Shown piece by piece: positions 11,837 to 26,800 of a stretch of 64,000 bases of DNA. Below the pieces are notes generated by a model, which had not been told where the DNA came from, did not search any database, and saw nothing but the letters and a program-made list of their open reading frames with translations. The first letter of the stretch is position 1. The number at the start of each line of letters is the position of its first letter. Made by a program: the position numbers and the translations under genes. Location: positions 998,001 through 1,062,000 of the forward strand of contig JAVTVJ010000667.1 of the NCBI GenBank assembly GCA_034509425.1, written 5' to 3'. The stretch comes from Eopsaltria australis (Eukaryota; Chordata; Aves; Passeriformes; Petroicidae).

Positions 11837-14800
11837 CTGCAGGACACAGAGAATATTGCACAAACGGGAGCACCTGCTCGGAGTTGCACTGCAACCTCTG
11901 CCAGCCCCACGTAAGAGAAGTTCCTCTCCTGCCTTGCCACATCCAAACCCTGCTACACCACTGCACCCAGCTCCACAAGTTTCACTTCTGAACACTATCA
12001 GCGCTCACTTTTAGAGCTAACAAAGTGCAAAAGTGACCCTTCCAGCCCCTTTTAGGGTTTACCCTGGAGCCACAGTCCGAAGAATGCAAGGAAGTCAGGA
12101 AGCAAAGTAATGGCCAGGGGCATGGAGGAATGACAAGTGTGCAGATGCATGGCAGAGCCTGTGTAAGCAGAGCACAAGGAGTATTCAAAAGGGATCACAG
12201 CACAAGGCTGAGTAAGAGCTGCTTCTGCTCAGCTCTTTGGTAGGTGTCAAGACCTCAGGTGGGAAGATATCCTTGGCTCCAACAGTGGCAAAAACAAAAC
12301 CCTCGTGTTTAATCCAGCCAGGCTCAGCTGCGATGCAAGCATCTCCTCCTCTGTTTCATCACTGTGAATAACTGTGTTTCACAACAGCAGCCAGGCAGAA
12401 TGGCCAATGCCCTCTGGCTGTGAAGAGAGGAGAGATAAATCACCCAGAGACTGACAGCAGAAAAGCCTGGCCTGCCAGCTCCGAGCCATGAGTAACCGGT
12501 TTCTTTGCGTCTTTCCTTCATAGAAAGCAGCATGAATCATTCCAGCGTGCCTCACACCTGGCTTAACCACCCTCTAGGCTTTGCCAACCCACACAGTGCA
12601 TGGAAAACAGCTCCATGCATCAACAGGGACATGGGCACTCTGGACCTGGGCTTCTTGTGGGTTGGGTATTTCTGGTAAGATCCTGAAGCCACAAGAATGG
12701 GATAGTCTATTTCCCTTCTCAGATCTGCTGATGACTGAAGGCACTGTGAACACAGCCCTGTCTTGGTTTCTCCCCTTGCAAGAAGCAACAGAACTATGAT
12801 CCCCATTTCTCAAAGGACTTTGGGGCTGATGAGAGTTGGACAAAGCAATTACCATGCAGGAAATATAAAAGCTCTTGAAGCTTTCAGGGTATAAAAGGTA
12901 ACACAAAGCTTATAGCAGAGACAAAAACTCACCTTAAAAGGCTGAGGCTGGAAGCTCAGAGGTTTCCACAAAACTGCAATCACTTCCCCACCATGCTTGT
13001 CATAGAAGAACAAGGCAAGATCATCGAAGGCATCCTGGGTAAAAAACAAACACAGGCTAAGGACAGTGATCCCTCAGTGACAACCCTCTGAGTATCCCTC
13101 ACTGTGGTCCTCCATCAGCTGACCTGGCACTACCAGGTTGTACTTCCCCAGTGTCCAGCTACCATGTCCAAGATTTCACAGTGGATGGACAGAAAGAGGC
13201 AGGCCCTACCCAGCAGGCAGTCCTGCCACAGTACATTTCATGGCACCAAAGACAAATCCCAAACCAGAGGCCAGCATCTCAAGCTCTGCAATCTGTACAA
13301 CCAAGGTATTAAAGCTTCTTCCTCCACCAGGATAAACCCCACGTGAGCTGTCAGCTCACAGTGTCCAAAAAGGAAACGTAAGAGCAGAAATTTCAAGTGA
13401 CACAATGTTCTGTGGGGTAAAAGAGATGGAAAGCTCAAAGGAGGCACTGCAGGAATCTGTCCTCCTTGCCCCTTGTGTTTCAGCAGTGTCAGTGAGCACC
13501 TCCTTTGGTGGTGCTGGGCAGCAGAGATCAAAGAGAGATCTTGCATAAAGGGATGACTAAAGCCCACGGTCAGGCTTCCCCCAAGCCCACATCAGCTGGA
13601 CTCCCAGGGCTGCAAGGAGGCAGATGAGCACCACAGCAGAAGGAAATAATGTTGTGTGCAAGCAACTTCTCAAACCCTAAAGTCTGGCCCTACAGCTCAT
13701 CACCCAACATGCTGATACCGAGAGATGTGTACCCTAAAAGAAGCTGACCAAGACAGCCAAGCAGCAGCTCCTTGATACTTGTTTATCTTGATGGAGATTA
13801 ACATCAGGCAACAAGACATATTTACCAGGCTGAGCAAACAGACCCCAGTATCAGTACAGGAGAAGCTTCTGCACAGGGTTTCGGCAGCCTTGGAACTTCT
13901 CCAGAATACAGACCCTCTACTCCCTCTTCAGCCTTCTCCTCTATCCCCTTAGCTTCCCAGCTTTTACCAAGAGAGGTCTCTGCTGGCATCATCATATCAT
14001 GAGGTTCTCATGAGGATGTGCATAAAAAGAAAATCAACATTGAAGACAAGCTTGGATGGGTTCTTGCATGGACACACCAGGATTGCAGTAGGAAAAAAAA
14101 GGTGGACTGGGTTGGTGTTGTCACTGATCCTAAAGGGCAAAGTGGCATTTTTAGAATATAGACCTGAGGAGCAAGGAGGGGTGGTGTTGTCTGCAATCTT
14201 CAGAGACAGATTTGAGTTTGGACTGTAGCTGCTGTCACAGAGGGCAACAAAATTAGGTCATCAAGATAAGAAGATCCCAAGAAGTGCCAACTCATCCCAC
14301 TCCATGGGCTTTCACAGGGGGCAAGCCTGGCCAAGGCATTATTGCACCAAACTGTCTAGAAAAACCACTGTCTAAAAATACACTGAGAAAGAGGCAATCC
14401 ACCCCAGCATTTCTATGCTGAGAGCAACAGGTTATGCTCAGAGTCCAGTCAACAGGGAAGGCTCTTCCTTTAGCCAAAGAGCAAAGAGCATGAGGGAGGG
14501 AAAACTCAAGAACAGCAATAAAGCTCAGGGCACGCTGACCGCCAACGTGCAGCTTTCTGAACCAAAGGGGAGCAGAGCATGTGAGAACCTGAAAAAGCCC
14601 AGCCACTCTGCAGGGCGAGGCCTCCAGTGCCACGCGATGCTCCTCATGAGAACAGTGTCTTTTACAGATGCATCTTGCTGGACAGAAGCCAGGAGCATTT
14701 GCAGTAAAGAAACCCTCCCAGGCTCAGCTAATTTCCCAATAAAACCACTGTTTGGCCCAATACCCAGCACATTTTTTTTCCCAGACAGCAGGAAGCAGAG

Positions 14801-17800
14801 GGCAGGTTAAAAAGGATGGCATCCAAATCAAAATCCCAGAACTTGTCCTGCTCTTGTATCATCCATGTGATAGAGCTTCAAGGTGGCCTACCAAGCTGTG
14901 GAGATGCCCATCCAGTTCTTGGGAAATTGCAGCATTGAAAGGGTCTGGTATTAGTCACCTGCACTCCTGTTTGTTCAGAGGCTTGAGGAGTAAAAGCAAA
15001 CAGTTCACCCTGCTTTCCACATCCCATGTTCTTGCCCAGTGTCACTGGACTTGTCTGAGCCTGCGAACACCTTCTTCCAGGAAAAGCTTCAGAGAAAAGG
15101 GAGAAAAGGCAGGGACTACGTTTGCTCCCTTCTCAAGCTGCTCCATCTATGGTTGCAATTCAGCTTTCAAGGCCCAGAGAAATCCCTGCCATCAGCAAAA
15201 CCTACAGCTGGTTCCCATCTCACAGAGACATGGGGGACTTGCAAGCTCAGGGCTTCAATTTGGAGAGGCCTCATTGTCCAGGGAGAAGGGGTATATGACA
15301 CCTGGAAGAAGATTAGAACAACCTCTGTAAGAAACCATCTGGGTTACAGGAATGAAAAGGGTGGAGAAATGTAGCAAGTAATACAATACGTGGATCTAAA
15401 ATAGGATTACCAGATTAAGCAGCTCCATCTGAAGTGTGGATTTTGCAATGAGCTAAGTGTAATTTAGTTAAGCATCTACTAGTTGTTAGGTATCTACATT
15501 GTTAAGAATCTACTTTTTGCTAGTTAAGTATCTACTAGTTAGGTATCTACATTGTTGTTTAGGGATAAGGTTTTTTCCATCTCACTCTTTATCCCCCCAT
15601 TTTTTTCACCGTTCCTACCAAGAGATTAGGCTCATTGCATCACAGCTGCTGGAAGAGCCTTTTAGGGAGGTCTCTGCACACAAAAATGTGTCCTGCAGTA
15701 GCATTTCCTGGTTCAGCAGCAGCTCAGAAGGCAAATGCATCAATAAACACTTGCTCAGTGCACAGAGCATTCTAAGACCTCTTAGCAAGGAATCCACCAG
15801 TGTAAAACCCTATTAAAGGTTACTTCCAACAAACAACTACATTTGTGGTTAACACTTTGAGGTCTCTGTCACCCTATTGTGACCTGCCCTGATGCTCAGT
15901 TATGTAACACAGAACAGAGCCTCCCCCACAACCCAACAGAGCAAGGAGCACTGTCCAAATAACCCCAGGATGGGGTTACCTCTGTGACTTTCTTTTAAAA
16001 GAAAAAGGAAACCCAGGTGTTAGGTTTGGGATTCAAATGATAAAAGGTTTCAAACTAAGCAAACTTTTCCACCTGAGAGCCACACACACATCCTTGTCCT
16101 GGGGGTTTAGGGCAGCAAGAAAGAAAAGAGGAAAGGAAAGAAGCCACCTGTCCTCATGGCTGCATCAGCAAACGTGTCAATCCATCAAATTGTTGAGACA
16201 AAAGTCTTCTGTCACTTCCTTCACCACAAATCCTACACAGCCTCTGGGAGGGCATTACCAACACAGAAGAAACGCAGCCACAAGTCCCCTGTCAGTTCAC
16301 CCCAGGAGCAGATGGGGCTGATGCCTTGCTGGGCACATGAGCACACAGACACACACACATACATGTGTACCCACCCCCAGCCCTGGGCACTATGCTGAGG
16401 GTCTAGTGGTGGCTCTGCAGCCCTGAGAGCAGGTGATTTCCTGCCACCTCTGCCCTTCCAAGGGTGCAGATACAGACAGGAAGTTTCCTACCTGACATGA
16501 GAGCCCACAGAGTTGTTTTCAGCTTTTCCCTGTCTACCTGGTGTCACCATAGGAGGAGTCAACCCTGTCAGTCAAAACAGGAAGGGAACAGACGACCTGG
16601 AAAGATTTCACCAATTCCAGCTGCATCACATAATCACAGCCTATATATTTTAGGAGACAGAGAATTTTTATTATCATTAATTCCTTTCTAACATGCAGTA
16701 GCAAGAGACATCATGGGAGGAAAAAACAAAAGGGCTCCAAGTCTTCCTGATCGGTCTTGCCTTAAGGTGCAAGAAATGCAAAGCATTACTTTAGAGAGAT
16801 GTTTATAGTAAAGCAGGAAACATTTTCCTGCTCATCCACCCAGAAAAGATCTCACAAGATGGACAGCTCCTCTGCCACAAGCTCTTTCTCTGTCATGTAC
16901 AGCCCAAGGAAGCTAAATCTCAGTGAATGACAACACATTCCAACAGTGACCTGGTGAGACTAAAGACCCAGTGACAAATGTGAGGTCTGTTAACAGCTGT
17001 AACAGACAGGCAGATGGACAAGGCACAGGCAGCTTTACCCAATTTACCCCACCACGAGTGAACAGCTCAGGGAGGTGACCAGAGCCTCTGGCTTTTGTGA
17101 GCTCTGGAATGCAGGCAGACGGGCATGGCCACACAAGTCCTGTGCCCTGTGGATGGTCTCGAGTCCAGAGGACAGCCAAGCCACCCTGGAGCAAAAGCTG
17201 CACGGACTGAGCCTTCTCACACCACACCCCCAGCAAACACGGGGGCGTTCTGCAGCTCCACAGCCACCTCAACACAGATCAGCAGTCACGACAGAGACTC
17301 AATGGGAGCCTCATTGGAGACACTTAAATTTAATTTCACCTTGCTGGAGAATCCCCACCAGGAGCCAAGCCAGGGTTTGCTCAACAAGGTGCTCTGAACT
17401 TTTAAGTGGCAAGGAGGCTGCTGATGGGCTGGAGCTCCAGGGAAGCCCTCTCTGTGGCATGTCTGGCACCTGCTTTCTCTCAAAAGCGTCTGTCTGCAAA
17501 GCCTTCTCATCTGGGCAGGATCACAGAACAAGCCTTCTCTATCAGATCTGTTCCGGAATTGAAGAATTTGCTGCCTGAATCCCACAGCCATCCTTTCATC
17601 TCTACCCAGAGCCTCCCAGGCACCAGAGCAACTCAGGCCAGTTTCTGCAGCACATCTCCTTGAAGCAGGAAAAATTCAAGCAGTCAGGACTCAACACCTC
17701 CCCTCCTTTCATTTTCTACTCTGATTAAGCTCCCTGGAAAAGGCACACAGCAGCCCTTCAGCTCCAGAGCAGTACTGCCTTGCTAAATCCGTTGACTTTA

Positions 17801-20800
17801 GAAGAACAGGGGCAAACAGGCTGGACAAGAGAGTGGATGTCCTGGTTAGGGAAAGAAGCTACTTACTGCCCCTCTCAATTCAATCAAAACACCAAGGCAT
17901 TTAAATCCTGTTTTCATGTGGAAATCTCAGTAAAGGGCAGATGCTTCTTTTCTGCCCATAGAAGAACACAAAATCCCACAGCATCTGTGTGGCAGATGTC
18001 TCCCTTTGTTGCTACAAACCCACCATGGCTGCACTGTGAGCTATGGCTACAGCCCCATTGCTCAGTTCTGTGGTTTGTGCTGTTACGAGAGAGCAAATTA
18101 CTCTGAATCAAAGCCAGTCAAGTTCTGTGTCCAAACTGCCTTCTCATCCAAGATCTCTCGTAAGGATTCACTGCTGTCACCATGCTCCTTTCTGGCACCA
18201 ACTTCTTGCAGGGTTTGGATCATCCCCAGGGCTCCCAGCCCGCAGGACAAGGAGGAGCTTAGAGCAGCAAGGGCCAGAGAAGGAGAAATAAAAGGGTGCT
18301 GCAGAGGCTACCAAGCAAAGCCAAGCTGATGAAAAGGTCTTGCCTTTAAGCAACAACATCAATACACTGAGACAGGAAGCCAGATGATTTCTAGTGGATG
18401 GAGTAGCTTCTACTGACAGCTCAGCATCACCAGTTGCAGTGATTCTGCAGTGCAAAATCAGCTTTTGAGGCCTTGCAGCCTAACTGGACACAGCTGAGTT
18501 CTCTGAGACCACGTGCAGCATCACCTCTGTGATTTTTCCAGGAGAAGAAACACCTGTTTGCCTAGAAAAACAGATACTCCTCAGCCCCTTCAGGTCTGCC
18601 CGCTACTGATCTGGATGTTATGAATGACAAGGAAACTGTTACTGCAAGAGACCTCCAATATGACAGCCACAAGGGAACAAACCATATCTAAGAGCCTTAA
18701 AGACAAAGAAAAGCCCCCCAGACAGTGATGCTGAGGCAGATATTGGGCTTTTTGCCCCACAGCTCACTCTTCAGAGAAAGCTGCAACCAGCTCCTGATCA
18801 GCTCCCTCCTAAGAACCCTCAGGTCAAAGGACGAGGGACACCAAAAGAATCAACACTGCTTCAAACAAGGCAATGTGACCTTTCCTCATATCCATCTTTC
18901 TTCATTGGGATGCTAAAATATTGGGTCTAGGAGCAGCTGTAATTTGGAAACCCTGACCAAACCTTATTCCAAATCTATTATAACCTGTATTAATAAAAAC
19001 AGGCAGTAAAAAGCAGTAAAAATTCAGCCAATTTGGATGTCACTATTGATTGGACTAAATAAATCAGAATTGCCTGAAGATAAATCAAAGCTGCTTTCCA
19101 GGAAAATCTCTTCTCTACCTTGCACTTCCAGAGCCACTTACTGACATCAATTTGTCTAGATACATAAAAATGTCCTATAAACCCCAATGAGTTTCCTGAT
19201 TGACTCAGGCTACAGACAGACCAGCTGCAAGAATTTAACAGCCTCCCCAAAGAGACAGCTCTCTCAATCAACTCATCCAGCATCCTCAAGTTTCTCTTCA
19301 TGCAAGCAGTCTTCCTTCTGTCAGGTTTCCACGAGGGTTGCTTAGCCCTGACCCCTTCAAAGATACAGAGGCTCTGACCTCATGCATCTCCAGCACCTCA
19401 GCAGCTCCTGAAAGGCTTTGTTCAGCTCTAGAACCCACTTCCAGCACTGGGTGGAGAAGGATTTCAGACTTTAAAAACTCCATTTCCTACCCATATCTGC
19501 GCCTCTTGGCTGAGGTTTTATGGCAACAGGTCAAATATTCATCATTGAAAAGCAAGGGGTTAGTCTTGATAGGACCCCTCAGACCCAGACACCAGGACGG
19601 AAAGTGAAAGAGCAAACAGTTCCAAATCTGCTTTCTGCTCCCTTTTAAAACATTTGTGAAGGATGATTCCCCCCTTTCTTCTTGCCCCAAGAAATCCCCC
19701 AGTGCTCTCTACAAGATGTCTGCAGGACATCCAGGTCCACCTTCCTTCTCAAAGGGAGGAGAGCACCTCCTCTCCCACATGTCCTTCCAGCAAAGAAGCA
19801 GCAGTCCTTTTTGCAAGGAAATTGTGTGACAACTTTGAGGTCTTCCTCAGTTTCCAAGGCCTTTCACACATCCCCATCTCCCACTTCCTTACCACCGAAG
19901 ACTGTCCCAAGCTGCTGTGGGTGACAGTAGGACTGAGCTTGCACCTTGGCAGACCTGGCAGCTCTGCTGAAGCCACAGCAGATTCCCATGGGCACAGATG
20001 ATCATTCACTGTGGCTGGCATGCAGCTTGGAGGGCAACAGGGCTGTGCCCAGGATGAGGAAACCTTCAAAGAAACCCTTGCAAGTTTTCTTTGCCCAACT
20101 CCCAAGGGACCTGGTTAAGGTGAAAGGGGAGCTTGAACTGAAAAGGCCCAGAATCTTCCAGCCTAAACTGAAGTTTCAGCTCAGGCACCACTTTTTCAAT
20201 GGTGGCAAAACATTGGGACAGGGAAGTACAAAATCCCCATCTCTGGAGACAGACAGCGCTCAGCAGGACTGGGCTGTGTGCAGCCTGCTCCAACATGAAA
20301 GCTGGCTCTGTCCTGAGTGGGGAACACAGCCAGAGACCCCCACAGCCCCCTTCCTGCCATAGCCAGCCTAGATTCCCACACTGACAGTTCTGACACTGCT
20401 CACAGCACTCCCATCAGTAAGGGATCAGTAAGTCAAAGCAGGCTTTGACAAGAGGGCACCACAACCCCACCTCTCAGCATACCCAGCATCTAAACCCAGC
20501 ATTTAAACCCAGCTACCACATCTGAAGCTGGGAAGGGCCAAAGTGCCAAGCGCTGCACATCTGCAAAGCACAGGCTGTCCAGATCCAGGGAGGATCACTG
20601 CTGTCATCCAGCACCTTGCATCTCTCCCCAACTTGCCAAGGCTTTGGCTTGGCCTCATGGTGGAAAAGAACAAGGTTGATGACTTTGGATACTGACATTC
20701 TCCATATTCCCACATTACCAACCTCCTCTGTTGCTATACATGAGGCCAGACACAGAGAAACCACTCTGTGACCAATACTGATCTCCTTTGCCTCACACAA

Positions 20801-23800
20801 CCACTGGCCTAACAGCAGAAAGCCTACTGGGACCATGCCATGGATATCTGTACATCCCCCACAGAAACTGTACGTGCTCACTGCCCATCATGCACACCCA
20901 CCGGTGCAAGAAGCCATGAAAAGGGAGTTAACCGACTGGAGACAAATGGGTGAAAGACATTTCTGTGCTGAATACAATGTTCTTCAGCAAAAGCTCCTGG
21001 TGGTTTGTATCTGAGCTCATTCTCACATCACAGCAGCTCTCCCATTATTCCATTGAGGAGGTGGTGCATTCACCAGGACTTCTGCTGGAGAAGCAATGCC
21101 CATTTCGTGCAAATACCTAAAGCTGTCATCAGCCATGTCCTGCAGCGGCAGGCAATCCAAACACCACAGGAGAGCTCCCTTTAGGCACCCCCTCTGCCTC
21201 CCCAACAGGCCGTGCTTACTCTCAGCTCCTGGAGGTACAACTGCACAGGGTCATAATCCACCACAGGAAAGAGGATGTTTGTGGCAGAGCTGTTCTTCAC
21301 CACGCCACGGGACACTGATTTCACTGGCCGGTCCACGCTCTCCAGGTGCCGAGGAATCTGGTTTGGGTTCAGGTGGATCAGGACATCATAGAAGTCCAAA
21401 GGAGGGCGGAAGACCATCTGCAGGGAGAGAAACAAACAGTGCTACTCAATGCAGGACACAAGCAAGCAGGAGAGGTTAAGAGAGGTTTCCCAAGTCCTTG
21501 TTTGCATTTTGTCCCCATCTCCTTAGAAAGCAGTAAACCAAAGACAAAATCTTCGTGAGATAAATGTTAGAAGTTTGCCACAGGCTGCAGAAGTCTACCT
21601 GAGTAAATTCTAGTGGGGTGGGCAGCTGAGAGAGGGACAAAGAGGTGAGCTGAGACACAACTGCACTGCACGTGCAGAGTCTCAGGATGAAGAGGGGAAT
21701 CAAGAAGCCAACAGGAGCTGAACAACACCCAGGGGACACAAGGAGCTGTTTAATAACTGGATGGCCCCATCTGTCCACCAGAATTTGCCCCAGAGGGCAA
21801 CAGCATCTTCCATCAAGCAGACAGAGGGTGAGAGCAAAACCCGTTAATGGAGGGGAGCAATCCCAGACACGTAAATATTTGGACAGGCAGGATCTAGCTG
21901 TGGATACAGCCGTATTAAAATGGAAAAAACTTATAACTATGTGTACATTTTCAAATGGAACAAATGATGCAAAGACATGAACAGAGGCATGGGACACTGC
22001 TCAACTTGGCACTGGAAGAAAACCCACTGCCTGGAACTGGTTTACAGCCAGGCTGGGGAGAACACACATGAAGAACATCAGTGACCAGCACTGAGTCAGC
22101 CCTAGCTGTATTCCACACAGACCCCCTGTCCCACCCAGTCACCAAGCCCATGGCTTTCTGTGTGTGCCCTGGGAGCAAACCCATGTCTGCATCTTCATGA
22201 CAGCAGGCACGTCCCCATGGGACCCAAATGCAAAGACAAAAAAAACAACTTGGAGCACTCTCTTAGATACAGGAAGCAATTGTAGATGAGGCAACTCCAA
22301 TTTAAACTGGGAAGGCTTTTCCCTCCTCCCTGCCCCAACCTTTGCCCTGGAAATAGAATCCCATGTTTATCCCTAAGGAACAGGCCTGGGAGGACACTGG
22401 CACGGACCAGAGGGAGTCCATGGCAATGAGAAAAGCTCCCACTGCAATGGACAAGAGAAGGGAGACAGAAGGTGGCCCAAGGAGGTTGAGAGGCAGCTCT
22501 GGCCAGGTGACGACTTGTTTTAGAAACTAACCATCCCCAGCTCACAATGCACCTCTTGAATTTCAGTCTTGGGTCAGCACTGTGACGGCAACACACTGGA
22601 CATGCCTCATTCCTTCACAGCCCTGTAAAACACACTGCTACTGCCTCAAGTACATCCTCACCCCATAACACTTCCAGTGCAAAATGCAGCAGAACCGAAA
22701 GCAGTGTCATTAAGTCCTTTTTAGATTGTCTAGGCAGAAAAAAAAAAAAAATCCACTGAATGTGCTGCTTTCTGATTTTGGTTTTAGTTTGGGTTTTTTT
22801 GTCCCTAATGTGAATCTGCCACACTTGGCCACTGCTTGGCTTCTCTAGTCCTTTGAGCTTCAATATCCTGGTTCACTACTCAGTACACCAACCAACTACT
22901 CTTTGAAACACATGTATTTCCCTTCAAAGGGCAAATAAGTATGTTTACATCTCTCAGGTCCATTGCAGAAATGGATGTTTTAGTTTACTTAAAAAACAAA
23001 CTCACTGAGAAACTGAAGAGGGTTAAACTACATAGGGCTTTACTCCTCTACTCGAACTAAAATAACATCGTCCTAAAGTGCCTAGTACTGTTCTGCCAAA
23101 ACGTCCAACACCCTGAGCTTGGTTAGACTTGAGCACACAAGCCAGATTTGCACAGCTACTCCAAAACAATCTCCCAGAGGAACCATCTGATCCAGTCATG
23201 GACATACAACTGGTTTGGCACAGGAATATTGTGGGTTTCCTCACATCCCAAGGAAACCAGAGAATACAGAATAAACTTGTCCTAGTCACCCCAAGCTGCA
23301 GTGCAGAGCAGGGTACCCCAGAAGCTGGATGGCACAGAAGGACACCAGCCTCCCTCCTCCCATCCTTGCAGCTCTACATCCCAATGCTACCACATGGCCA
23401 CAGCCTGAAACCTCCTAACACATCCCAGCAACCGCCACTAAAGTCCAGTCTGCTTGGCCAGAGCCTGAAAACCCTTGTGCTGGTGCCCCAGGGGGTTACC
23501 TTCACATCCTGGTCACTGAGTGGGTCCATGAGCTGCTCCTCCAGGGCACGGAGGGACTCTGAGGCAAGCACGACAAGGCGCTGCAGGATCTGGGGAGGGA
23601 AGGAAGTCAAGAGGGTAAAACTTGGCAGGGCTGGATGTAAGAGGGACACCCCTCCCTTGTGTAAGAGCTGGCCTCAGCACTAGGAGCAGAGAACCACCCC
23701 AAGCCTGCAGCCATAGGAGGCAAGGGGACAAAGGGCCCAGCTGACCTGTGCTGAGGGGCGCTCCTGGGTCCACATGGAGGTCCACTGGTCTTTGGGGGTG

Positions 23801-26800
23801 GCCAGGAACATGACAGGAAGGCGAGAGCGAGCTGCTACAAACTTGTTCTTGATCTCTGTGCAGTCAGAGTCTGCAGAGAGCAGGCAGGTGACAGGTGAGA
23901 TGCTCTGCCCCATCCACAGCCCTCCAGCCTCCTCACCCCCATCACAGCCAGGAAAGGGCAGAACAACAGGATTTATCCTCTCCCACCCTCTGATCCCACA
24001 GTCCATAGGCAACAAAAGCTCCTTCACCTCGGGCTTGCTCCTCATTCCCATTAGATGGACCTTTGCTCTAAACCCACCCAGGTGGGCTCAGGCATGGCAG
24101 GTACTGGGACTGACACAAGTGGAAACTCACATTATAAGCTAGCGACAGTTTGTATTATCCGAAGAGTGTTCTATCTTTTGTCTTTTTTTTTTTCCCCTTT
24201 AAGTGGGGAAGAAATAGCTCTTTATTTCATTAAAATAAGCTGGAGGGCACTTCGGAAAATACCAGTTTTCAAAACCCAACTGTCTCCCAAACACCTTTAC
24301 CTTTTATTATAAATCAGCTTTAAAAGCTGGGTGTAACTATCTCCCCCACCCCATGACTTTGTAGAGCCAAGACAATCCCATGGTCTCTTGTGGCTCGAGT
24401 GTGTACCCAAAAGACAATCAACAGACAACACTAGAGGGCAAGAACAGAGGGCTTCAAAGACAACACCACATCCAACACCACCCACGCCTGTCACAGATTT
24501 CAACAAGACCACAAGCAGCAGAGCATGATCACTGAGACCCAACCCTTCAGAGAAAGGCAGGGGAAAAAAAAACCAAAACATATGGCACAAACAAACCCAT
24601 CCTGTAGGCAAGTCAAACATGGCAGGACAGGAGCAAGGGAGTGGAAAATCTCCTTGCCCCCAGCACAAGCTACAATGCCTTCCTGTATCCAGGAGATCTG
24701 GAGCCAGGCACTGACCAAGGAGGGCTCAAGAAGCTCATGTTGCAGCTCTCCTACCTGCTGCCTGCTCACCTGTGAGGCCAGTGTTTAGGTTGACAATCAG
24801 AGGGTTGTTTTTCCAGTCAAAGGTTGCCAGCAAGTTGAGGAAGCGCAGGAACCCCACCTGTGGAGAGCTGCAGGCAGGACAAAACAGTTCAACATCAGCA
24901 TTTGTTCTCCTGGCAGCAAGAAGGGCTGCGCTTGGGGGTGACTTAGTGAATGCCCAACCCTCATACAGCCCAACAAGGGATATCTGTGATGGGAAAGGGA
25001 AGTTCAGAACGAATTTGAGACACTTCCCCTTCTCCAAATGTCCAGGGAAAGTCTTTCCCCTCTTGTTCCTCATTTCTCAGGAAAAATAAACCAGCAGAAC
25101 GTAAATCCTAGCCCTTCCAGTTGCCCCATCTCCTGATGCTCTTCCCACCCAGACTCCTGGGTCTGAAGCAAGGAGGAGGTGGAGAGAGAGCTGCTCCCAT
25201 CTCTGGTGCAGGTCTGAACACCAGCCAAGTTCCCAGTGTGCCTCTTCCCCTGCAAAAACCACGTGCACAAAGCCAGATAGCTGGGAAGATGGGGATTCTG
25301 TTATTTTAGGAGACAGGAAAGCATTCTAGGCATCAGACTGCTGCTCCTGCTACTTTGGGAAAGGAAACTGCACCCTGAGTGCAGGGCAGAGTAACCTTTT
25401 GACTCCACACAGAACAAAAACATTTCCTTTAACTTCATTTCACTTCCTCTGGGCCCCATAACATCTGTCTGCCAGGGGCCAGCAAGCAGTTGGTTCTCTG
25501 GGGTTATTTACCAACACATTGCTCGATTCACTTTTCAGGGCCTGAGCCCTCATCCTTCCCTTGGAAGTCTTCTCCAGGAGGAAGGGAGGCTGGACCTGCC
25601 ATCACTGCCATAACATCCTTCCTGGGGAACCCAGGAGCCCCAGCATGCTCGTAGCCACAACACAGCCCTCACCCTGTTTCTCCTGGCCATCGTCCCCCAA
25701 ACGAGGGGCCTCACCAGTGCTCCAGAAGGCACAAGACACCCTGCAGTTGTGACACCAGCACCTAGAGGCCACAAGGACACTCACTCCCAGCCTTACCTGC
25801 TTTGCCCCTTTCTCTGCAGTGCACAGTGTGGTGAAAGTCACAGCCCTGCAGTGCTAAGCATCTCCATCTGCTCTGGCAACTCCCAACAGGACTTGGGGCA
25901 GTATTCTGGCAGCACAGGAGCCGCATGCTTCCTGCTGTGAACCCTCCCAACACCTCCTGTCTGAGCAGCATCCCACCCTTTCTCAATGCCAGGTTATGAA
26001 AGGCACTAAATCTTCATCAGGCCAGCCTGGGCTCCTCATCCTCACCTGGGTGGTGTGAATGGGGCTGGGTGGAGGAAGAGAAATGCCACAAGGAGGTCCA
26101 CACACTCCTCAGAGATGCTGTCACTCAGGAGCTGGGCGCTGATCCAGCGCTTGGCCAGCCGGGAAGTGCTGCCGAAGACAGGATGCTGCTGCTGGAGCCT
26201 GAGGAGGGAGACATGCCACTGCTCAGCCCACACAGCCCAGAACACTCACCAGCCTCCTGGCATTTGGCAATAAGGAAGAGAGGGGCAAAAATCTGCAAGG
26301 AACGCCTACACAGCATCTCAAGCCCAGGGACTTTCAGCAGGTGCTGAGATTTTGGGGGGGAAGATGGCAAAATGCTGCCACGTGTTCCTCTCTAACCATG
26401 CTGCATTTAGTATTTGTCTCACCACACCAGCAGGCTCAGGGTGACAGCTGGTGCCATCCACACCCACATCCACCCCTTAATCCTTCTGAAGAGCCTCTCA
26501 CAAAGTTGGCTGAAGGGCCACTTCCCATAGCAAACTCCTCTACCCACCATCACCCCTCCAGCATCCAAGGGCACCTCCACGCTGCTTCCAGCCATGTCCC
26601 ATGTTCTGACCCCTCAGGCACCTTCTGTCTCACCTACCCATGCAGTGAGCTGGTTAGATAGGGCAGATGCAATGTCTCCAGCTCCAGCTGCCGAGATTCC
26701 TCTGTGTCCTGGTACTTCAGCATTCCTTCTGGGGTGACCACTTCCTTCAAGATCAGGGGCTCCCGGTGGTAGGCTACTTGGAGACGGAAAACGTAGCCAT

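Larger units (their letters stand above)
13035..21219 (-). other. NOL6 intron 24, 8,185 bp
   Basis: This is by far the largest intron of the gene (the other 24 range from 99 to 2,251 bp). No CR1 or LTR is recognisable. Contents seen are a (CA)-rich run at 16,342-16,365 and an ATCTAC repeat at 15,466-15,556. Open frames inside do not resemble any family. Confidence 0.9.

Noticed and set aside
14752..15330. 192-codon plus-strand open frame in NOL6 intron 24 as a nested gene
   Set aside because: No family resemblance and no convincing promoter or poly(A) arrangement; treated as chance.
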